Position numbers and translations under genes: made by a program. From assembly GCA_025465385.1 (NCBI GenBank), contig JAODNG010000032.1, positions 1 to 10,053 of the forward strand: DNA of 10,053 bases, read 5' to 3'. Positions 5,136 to 10,053 of the stretch are shown here, piece by piece; the stretch's first letter is position 1; each line of letters opens with the position of its first letter. The notes beneath the pieces were generated by a model. That model was not told the DNA's origin and ran no database searches. It saw nothing but the letters and a program-made list of their open reading frames with translations. This DNA is from Pseudonocardiales bacterium (lineage in GTDB: Bacteria > Actinomycetota > Actinomycetes > Mycobacteriales > Pseudonocardiaceae).

Positions 5136-6383
5136 ATGGTGATGGTGGTGACCAGGCAACACCAGGAGGCTCCCGATACCGGTGCGAAGCGATGGTCGTT
5201 AGGGCAGCGGTCGGCCACGGTGGATGTGATCGTGCCCGTGCACAACGAGCAACGCGCGCTGCCGGGTTGTCTGCAGGTGCTGCGTTCCTATTTGGATGCT
5301 GAGTTCCCGTTCGAGTGGACCATCACGGTGGTGGACAACGCCAGCACTGATGGAGTGCTGCGGGTGGCGCGGGAGTTCGCCGAGTGTGATGACCGGGTGC
5401 GGGTACTGCACCTCGACCGCAAGGGACGTGGCCACGCGCTGCGCACCGCGTGGGCATACAGCGATGCCGACGTGGTGGTTTACATGGACGTCGACCTCTC
5501 CACCAGCTTGGATGCGCTGTTGCCATTGGTCGTTCCCTTGGTCAATGGTCACTCCGATATCGCGGTCGGTTCCCGGCTGGCGCCCGGCGCGCGGACCGTA
5601 CGCAGCCCGCGGCGCGAGGTGATCTCCCGCTGCTACAACGCGATGATCCGAGTCACCCACGGCACCCGATTCTCCGACGCGCAATGTGGTTTCAAAGCCG
5701 CCCGGACCGACGTGATCCGTCCGTTGCTGGCACACGTGGCCGACGACGGGTGGTTCTTCGACACCGAGCTGCTCCTGCTGGCCGAGCACAACGGTTTACG
5801 GATACAGGAAGTGCCGGTCGACTGGGTCGAAGACGTCGACAGCCGGGTGCAGATATTGTCCACCGCCATGGCGGATGTACGCGGGCTGGCCCGGGTGGCT
5901 CGGGCCAAGATCAGCGGTGCGGCCCGGGTGACGGACTTGCCGCGCCGGCCAGCGCCGCGCTCCGCGCATCCCGATGCGGTGCTCGCGGTGCGCGAGCGCG
6001 AATTGGGCTGGCAGCTGATGAGCTTCGGGTTGATCGGTCTGGCGTCCACCGCGGCAACGGCAGTGCTGTACGCGTTGTTTCGCTCGTGGTCACCGCCGCT
6101 GATGGCGAATTTGGGCGCGTTGGTGCTGGTGAACCTGCTGAACACCGAGGCCAACCGGCGGCTGACCTTCGCCGGCGCCGAGGTGTCCCGCCAGCGGGTC
6201 CACGTGCAAGGACTGGTCGTCTTCGCGCTGTACTACGCGCTCACCTCGGGCGCGCTGCTGGTGCTGGGGATACTGGTCGCCAGGCCGTCACGGTGGCTTG
6301 AGGTCGCCGTCTTGCTGGCGGCCTCAGCCGTAGGCACTGCGGGCCGCTTCCTGTTGCTGCGTAAATGGGTGTTCCCAGCATGA
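5136..6383 (+). CDS. Bifunctional GT2 glycosyltransferase / GtrA-like membrane protein
   Basis: The 415-residue protein joins two domains. Residues 29-265 are a GT2 fold of the polyprenyl/dolichyl-phosphate sugar synthase type: VDVIVPVHNE (29-38), VVDNASTDG (65-73), LDRKGRGHALRTA, the metal-binding DVD (118-120), SDAQCGFKA (180-188) and DGWFFDTELLLLAE. Residues about 290-415 are GtrA-like with four membrane helices (about 294-315, 322-342, 357-381, 388-413), NTEANRRLTF between the second and third, and the end RKWVF. It likely makes a polyprenyl-phosphate sugar on the cytoplasmic face, with the GtrA part aiding its flipping. The sugar is unknown. I chose the ATG at 5136 (GGGGGTGAGG upstream); GTG 5133 and ATG 5142 are close alternatives. 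The frame is open from 5028 but that part lacks family similarity. The stop overlaps the next start (ATGA). Confidence 0.9.
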   Translation: MVMVVTRQHQEAPDTGAKRWSLGQRSATVDVIVPVHNEQRALPGCLQVLRSYLDAEFPFEWTITVVDNASTDGVLRVAREFAECDDRVRVLHLDRKGRGHALRTAWAYSDADVVVYMDVDLSTSLDALLPLVVPLVNGHSDIAVGSRLAPGARTVRSPRREVISRCYNAMIRVTHGTRFSDAQCGFKAARTDVIRPLLAHVADDGWFFDTELLLLAEHNGLRIQEVPVDWVEDVDSRVQILSTAMADVRGLARVARAKISGAARVTDLPRRPAPRSAHPDAVLAVRERELGWQLMSFGLIGLASTAATAVLYALFRSWSPPLMANLGALVLVNLLNTEANRRLTFAGAEVSRQRVHVQGLVVFALYYALTSGALLVLGILVARPSRWLEVAVLLAASAVGTAGRFLLLRKWVFPA

Positions 6384-8554
6384 CCACCGACGCACCACCC
6401 GTCGACGTACCGGCATCGCGCGGGCTGGGCGAGGTTATCAAGCCAGGTTTCACCCCGCTGAGCCCACTCAATGCGGTTCGCGCCCGGATAGTTCTGGGCG
6501 CGATCTGCGTGCTGGCGGCGGTGTTGTACGCGTGGGGAATGGGCGCGGATGGGTGGGGAAATCCGTATTACTCGGCTGCGGTGAAGTCGATGTCGGCGAG
6601 CCTGACCAACTTCGTGTTCGGCTCGTTCGATCCACTCGGTGTGGTGACCGTGGACAAGCCACCGATGGCATTCTGGCCGATGGTGGCCTCGGCAGCGGTC
6701 TTCGGATATCACGGGTGGTCGCTGCTGCTACCCCAGGTCCTCGAGGGCGTCGCGGCGGTTTTCGTGCTGCATCGCACAGTGCGGCTGTGGGCCGGTGAGC
6801 ACGTCGCGCTGCTGGCCGCGCTGGTGTTCGCCGTCACCCCGGTGACTGTGGCGATCAACCGGGACACCAATCCCGACACCCTGATGGTGCTGCTGCTGGT
6901 AGCCGCGGCCTATGCGCTGACCCGGTCAGTGCACCACCCGATAGAGCCGGGCCGCGCGACTCGCTGGCTGTTGCTGGCGGCGGTGTTCCTCGGCCTGGGC
7001 TTCGTCACGAAGATGCTGCAAGCGTGGATCGTCGTCCCGGTGTTCGCCCTGGCGTACCTGGTCGGCTCACCAGCCCCGCTGCGTCGGCGGCTGCTCGATG
7101 TGCTCGCCGCCGGTGTCGTGCTGTTGGCCAGCTCGATGTGGTGGGTCGCGCTGGTCAGCTTCTGGCCGGGACCCAAGCCCTACATCGGCGGCAGCACCGA
7201 CGGCTCGGTGCTCAACCTGGTGATCGGGTACAACGGCCTGGGCCGCATCCTCGGGCGCCAAGCCGGCCGTGAACTGGTCAGCAGCCCGGGTATGCCCGGT
7301 GGCTTCGGCGGTCCCGGCCGCCCCGGTGGTGGCGCCTTCGGCGGCGGCTCCGGCCTCACCCGCCTGTTCGGCGCGCAGGTGGGCGGACAGATCAGTTGGC
7401 TGCTGCCGTTGTGCCTGCTGGTGCTCATCGCAGCCGCCATCGCGGGGATCCGGCAGTGGCGGTCCGGACCGGCCTCCGACCCGGCGCGCCGGGCTGGTTG
7501 GGTTCTCTGGGGTGGCTGGCTGCTGTTGGTGGGAATGGTGCTCAGCGCTGCCCAGGGCGGCTTCCATTCGTACTACACCACGGAGATGGCCCCGGCCGTT
7601 GCCGCGGTGACCGCCGCCGGAGTGGCTGCGATGTGGCGGCATTACCGCCGTCGGGGTGGATACCGCTGGTTGCTGTTGCCGGCGACTGTGATGTTGACGG
7701 CCGGCTGGGCCTGGGTGCTGGTCTCCCGAGACCTTTCGTGGAACGGCTGGCTGCGCTACGCCGTCGTCGGCGCCGCGGTTGTCGCGGTCGTGTTGCTGGT
7801 TGCAGGCAGGCTCTCGGCGAAGGGGACGAGCTACACGATGTCCCGGATGGCCGGCGCGCTGGCGGTCATCACCTTGCTAGCCGCTCCAGCGGTGTGGTCG
7901 ACCGCCACCGCGGTAGCGGCCAATGGTGGCGCGATGGCGCAGGCTGGGCCGCCGCCCAGCTCTGGACTCGGTGGCGGGCGGGTCGATCGGCCTCGGGGTG
8001 TGCCTGCACAGTTTCGGGGCGCTACGCGGGGAGATCTCACCGCTGAGCAGAACAAGATCTTGGCTTACGCTCAGGCCAACTCTGCGGGTTCCCGAATCAC
8101 GCTGGCGGTCGACGGCGGCGCGATGGCCGCCGAGGCCTACCTCATCCACAGTGACGCCATGATCGTCGGGATGGGTGGCTTCAGTGGCCAAGACCCAGTT
8201 CCAACGGTCGCCACGCTCACCCGGTGGCTTCAGCAGGGCCAGCTGCGATTCGTCCTGATCAGCGGCCGTGGCCCTGGTGGCCGTGACTTCGGTGATCATG
8301 ATCTCGGCGGTCGTGGTCCGGGTGGCAGAGGCACCCAAGGCGGGGTGTCGGCCATGCGTACCCAGTGGGTGCAACAGCACTGCGCTGCCGTCAACCCTGC
8401 TTCCTACGGCGGTGCGGCTCCAGCCAGCGCCAACGCTGCCGGCGCCGCCGATCGCAGCGGAGTTCTCTACGACTGCCAGGCCCGCTCGACTGGTGCTCCG
8501 GACGTCGGCTCGTCGGGATCCGTACTCCCCGGTGTGGGCAGGGTCAACCGGTAG
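6380..8554 (+). CDS. GT39/PMT-ArnT-like polyprenyl-phosphate-dependent membrane glycosyltransferase
   Basis: A 724-residue integral membrane transferase. After a first helix (about 36-52) comes an outer loop with NPYYSAAVKSM and VDKPPMAFW (91-99), the DKPP motif of the bacterial ArnT/PMT-like group, then AINRDTNPDTLMVLLLVAAA (159-178). Roughly a dozen hydrophobic segments follow up to about 512. A Gly/Pro-rich loop (304-325) interrupts them, and YYTTEMAPA (398-406) is the other familiar signature. The last 200 residues are soluble, presumably extracytoplasmic, with AEAYLIHSDAMIVGMGGFSG and a Gly/Arg segment containing GRGPGGR twice (629-635, 644-650). It probably transfers a sugar from the lipid carrier made by the preceding GT2-GtrA protein to a wall polymer or protein. 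The ATG at 6380 overlaps the upstream stop, implying translational coupling; an in-frame ATG at 6365 is possible. Confidence 0.9.
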   Translation: MTTDAPPVDVPASRGLGEVIKPGFTPLSPLNAVRARIVLGAICVLAAVLYAWGMGADGWGNPYYSAAVKSMSASLTNFVFGSFDPLGVVTVDKPPMAFWPMVASAAVFGYHGWSLLLPQVLEGVAAVFVLHRTVRLWAGEHVALLAALVFAVTPVTVAINRDTNPDTLMVLLLVAAAYALTRSVHHPIEPGRATRWLLLAAVFLGLGFVTKMLQAWIVVPVFALAYLVGSPAPLRRRLLDVLAAGVVLLASSMWWVALVSFWPGPKPYIGGSTDGSVLNLVIGYNGLGRILGRQAGRELVSSPGMPGGFGGPGRPGGGAFGGGSGLTRLFGAQVGGQISWLLPLCLLVLIAAAIAGIRQWRSGPASDPARRAGWVLWGGWLLLVGMVLSAAQGGFHSYYTTEMAPAVAAVTAAGVAAMWRHYRRRGGYRWLLLPATVMLTAGWAWVLVSRDLSWNGWLRYAVVGAAVVAVVLLVAGRLSAKGTSYTMSRMAGALAVITLLAAPAVWSTATAVAANGGAMAQAGPPPSSGLGGGRVDRPRGVPAQFRGATRGDLTAEQNKILAYAQANSAGSRITLAVDGGAMAAEAYLIHSDAMIVGMGGFSGQDPVPTVATLTRWLQQGQLRFVLISGRGPGGRDFGDHDLGGRGPGGRGTQGGVSAMRTQWVQQHCAAVNPASYGGAAPASANAAGAADRSGVLYDCQARSTGAPDVGSSGSVLPGVGRVNR

Positions 8555-8571
8555 GCGGGGTATTACCGCCT
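8553..8571 (+). terminator. Possible stem-loop terminator after the glycosyltransferase operon
   Basis: AGGCGG (8553-8558) pairs with CCGCCT (8566-8571) around a 7-base loop, starting on the stop codon itself. No T-run follows, so it would be a non-canonical terminator or a 3' end-stabilising hairpin, as is common in actinobacteria. Confidence 0.4.
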
Positions 8572-8701
8572 AATCGGCGTGCTACCTTCCTCGCCCACAC
8601 CACCGCCGTCGAGTGCGGGAAGGACCTGTGATCACCGAACCGCTGGTCTTCGTGCCGGCTCATCCACGGGTGACTGACTATGGCTCTTCTCGCGGTGTTA
8701 G

Positions 8702-9128
8702 TTCCGGCCGAGCCGTGGTGGGGAAAAGGTGGTCATTGCGCTCGTCGGGAGCGGGTCGTTGTGGTTTGGCTGGTATGGGTGGTCGCTCGCCTGGTTCCGT
8801 CGACGCCTGGTGCTCGACGGTGCGGGTGTGCGGGTGCAGCTGAAGCGCCGCTGCAAGTTTTGACTTCCCGTGGCAGGACCTGGCTTTCGTCGAAGTGGTG
8901 CGGCGTCCCGGCGGCTACAGCATGTCGAGACCCGAAAGCATCCCGGCGCTCGACGAAGCATCCCGTTCAGCGCGGCGGAACAGTACCGGGGTGTTCGGGA
9001 GCAGTCCTGATCGAGACACCCATGTTCACCTGGCGCCGGTGACGAACCCGAGCAGCAGGAAATGGCACCCGACGGGGCATCCCTACCGGTACCAGCTCGG
9101 CCCATCCGCAAAATCATCCAACGCTTGA
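8702..9128 (+). pseudogene. Frameshifted small membrane protein with PH-like region
   Basis: Two frames join into one sensible protein. From 8729 (open from 8702) one frame gives VVIALVGSGSLWFGWYGWSL, a membrane helix, then RRRLVLDGAGVRVQLKRR and a TGA at 8861. Skipping one base in the TTTT run at 8858-8861 continues with FDFPWQDLAFVEVVRRPGG and stays open to the TGA at 9126-9128. The strand pattern (LVLDGAGVRV, then W-x-DLAFVEVVRR) resembles small bacterial PH-domain proteins that carry a membrane helix, though I cannot name the family. High G/C in third positions supports coding on both sides of the shift. The true start is unclear; a TAG at 8699 closes the first frame. Beyond about 8930 the sequence enters a repeat and loses family character, so the original C-terminus is probably replaced. 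A single T insertion, sequencing error or programmed frameshift would each explain it. Confidence 0.4.
8947..8995 (+). repeat. Direct repeat copy A (49 bp)
   Basis: This copy matches copy B at 9122-9171 over its length with six mismatches and one 1-base gap (about 86% identity). A weaker match may extend left to about 8932. It lies inside the open frame of the frameshifted gene. No further copies were seen in the window. Confidence 0.8.
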
Positions 9129-9171
9129 CGAAGCATTCTGATCAGTGCGGCCGGAACAGTGCCGGGGTGTT
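9122..9171 (+). repeat. Direct repeat copy B (50 bp)
   Basis: Second copy, 175 bases downstream of copy A, sharing GACGAAGCAT, GGAACAGT and CCGGGGTGTT. Weaker similarity may extend left to about 9106. It ends 99 bases before the DUF222 gene. The sequences between and outside the copies are not alike, so it is not a simple tandem duplication. Confidence 0.8.
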
Positions 9172-9258
9172 TATGGCGTTCGCTGACCGCGAATGATTTT
9201 CCTCGGCTCCTGCGTCTGGGCTCCAGACATCGCAGCCGGGTTTGTCAGTGCCTCGTTG

Positions 9259-9264
9259 TAGAAT
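9259..9264 (+). promoter_or_regulatory. -10 element of a leaderless transcript for the DUF222 gene
   Basis: TAGAAT (5/6 to TATAAT, and a TANNNT match) is followed by six bases and then the ATG at 9271. That places the transcription start on or next to the start codon, the usual layout of leaderless genes in mycobacteria. No Shine-Dalgarno sequence is present before the ATG. A good -35 box at 16-18 bases is not seen, which is common for such promoters. Confidence 0.5.
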
Positions 9265-9270
9265 TGCGGC

Positions 9271-10053
9271 ATGTCGACGGCGACGGCTTGGCAGTCCAGC
9301 GATGCGGCATTGGTCGCTGAGCTGGGTGCGTTGGAAACCCGTTTGCATTCGACCTGGGCGCAGATGCTGGCGGTGGTTGCCGAAATCGATTCCCGGGATA
9401 TGGCCGGTGGCTTGGGATACCGCACGACAGCGGATCTGGTGCGGGCGGTGGCGCGAGTCCCGCAAGGTGAGGCCCGGGCCCGGATTGCCGCCGCCACCGA
9501 TGTGCTCCCCAGTCGGGGACTCAACGGCGCGCCCGTCGAACCGAAACTCCCCGCCACCGCGGCCGCAGTCGCCGAGCACGCGATCGGAGCCGCCGACGTC
9601 AAGGTGGTCCGCTCGATCCTGGCTCGCATCCCCCCACATCTCGGGGCGCCGATCCGCACCGAGGTCGAAGCCGAGCTGGCCCACCACGCCCGCACGCTCG
9701 ATGCCGGGCAACTGGAGACGCTAGGCAAGCGGATCCTCGGCTATTTGGATCAGGACGGTCGGCGCCCCAACGACACTCCCGACACCCGGCGGCACCTCAG
9801 CTTTAGGGACCGCGACGGCGGCTATGAGCTGGCCGGATGGCTCGACCGGGAAGCTGCCGAGATCGTCCGCGCGGCACTAAGCCCGCTAGCCGCGCCCCGC
9901 CCGGTCAGAGACACCGAGATCGACCTGCGCACCGCCGCGCAGCGCGACGCCGACGCACTGGTTGAACTGGCCCATCGCGCGTTGGGCGCTGGTGACCTAC
10001 CCACCGAAGGTGGGGAACGCCCGCAGGTCGTCGTGACGGTGAGCCTGGCCGTG
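9271..10053 (+). CDS. DUF222 / 13E12-repeat family protein, 5' part (C-terminal HNH expected)
   Basis: The frame is open from the ATG at 9271 to the window end, giving 261 residues with no stop. The N-terminal half is the helical DUF222 domain of mycobacterial 13E12-repeat proteins: LETRLHSTWAQMLAVVAEID, GYRTTADLVRAVARVPQGEA (the typical Y-x-x-x-x-x-L-V pattern) and LPATAAAVAEHAIGAADVKV. Then come LGKRILGYLDQDG, RHLSFRDRDGGYELAGWLD, AAQRDADALVELAHRAL and RPQVVVTV, all in family order. Full-length members usually run to about 400-500 residues and end in an HNH nuclease motif, which here would lie beyond the window. The role is uncertain; the family is repeated in mycobacterial genomes and REP13E12 copies serve as phage attachment sites. 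The gene appears leaderless. It follows a decayed, repeat-bearing region, consistent with a mobile history. Confidence 0.9.
   Translation, partial: MSTATAWQSSDAALVAELGALETRLHSTWAQMLAVVAEIDSRDMAGGLGYRTTADLVRAVARVPQGEARARIAAATDVLPSRGLNGAPVEPKLPATAAAVAEHAIGAADVKVVRSILARIPPHLGAPIRTEVEAELAHHARTLDAGQLETLGKRILGYLDQDGRRPNDTPDTRRHLSFRDRDGGYELAGWLDREAAEIVRAALSPLAAPRPVRDTEIDLRTAAQRDADALVELAHRALGAGDLPTEGGERPQVVVTVSLAV

Larger units (their letters stand above)
8555..9270. other. Decay/repeat region between the glycosyltransferase operon and the DUF222 gene
   Basis: No intact gene is supported in these 716 bases. They hold the 3' hairpin of the operon, the frameshifted membrane/PH-like gene, the two direct repeats and the DUF222 promoter. 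Between 8572 and 8701 a GTG at 8628 has GAAGGA upstream and opens a frame to 8843, but its codons and product look random beyond about 25 residues. Confidence 0.5.

Noticed and set aside
5450..6301. Plus-strand frame of 283 codons
   Set aside because: Shadow of the GT2-GtrA gene; Arg/Gly-rich and without motifs.
9142..9711. Minus-strand frame of 189 codons over the DUF222 gene
   Set aside because: Antisense to a recognised DUF222 domain; no features of its own.
1..10053. CRISPR array, tRNA, rRNA or intact insertion sequence
   Set aside because: No regularly spaced repeats, no tRNA- or rRNA-like sequence and no transposase signature were seen on reading both strands; a tRNAscan or ISfinder search was not possible here.

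Overview
The window comes from a high-GC actinobacterium, most likely Mycobacterium or a close relative. Three things point there. The small heat-shock protein has the N-terminus and length of the mycobacterial 18-kDa antigen (Hsp18) family. The 3' end carries a DUF222/13E12-repeat gene. The last operon joins a GT2-GtrA fusion to a PMT/ArnT-like membrane glycosyltransferase. No rRNA, tRNA, CRISPR array or intact insertion sequence was seen.

Region 1 (1-3.5 kb) looks like a stress-protection cluster. It holds a short acidic ORF behind a sigma-F/B-like promoter, then an extended SDR oxidoreductase of the YghA/YdaD type. Convergent to the SDR is a 76-residue stand-alone IPT/TIG protein, followed by an HspR-like MerR regulator, also on the minus strand. 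After a 595-bp intergenic region rich in inverted repeats come Hsp20 and a small J-domain protein on the plus strand. A regulator, a holdase and an Hsp70 co-chaperone side by side fit a heat/protein-damage response. No dnaK or grpE is present in the window.

Region 2 (3.5-5.1 kb) has an alpha/beta hydrolase with a complete Ser-Asp-His triad and a 77-codon hydrophilic ORF of unknown function with a TTG start. A decayed stretch follows, in which one short peptide resembles the extreme C-terminus of actinobacterial NACHT-type NTPases.

Region 3 (5.1-8.6 kb) is a two-gene, translationally coupled (ATGA overlap) cell-envelope glycosylation operon. The first product is a GT2 polyprenyl-phosphate sugar synthase fused to a GtrA-like membrane domain. 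The second is a 724-residue GT39-like transferase with a Gly-rich loop and a soluble C-terminal part. The first would charge a lipid carrier with a sugar, the GtrA part would help it cross the membrane, and the second would transfer it outside the cytoplasm.

Region 4 (8.6-10.05 kb) looks like an insertion/decay zone. It contains a frameshifted membrane plus PH-like gene, a pair of about 50-bp imperfect direct repeats 175 bp apart, and the start of an apparently leaderless DUF222/13E12 gene cut off by the window end. I did not find a clearly new defence or mobile system. The best leads are the stress cluster with its unexplained operators, the direct repeats next to the 13E12 gene, and the frameshifted gene.
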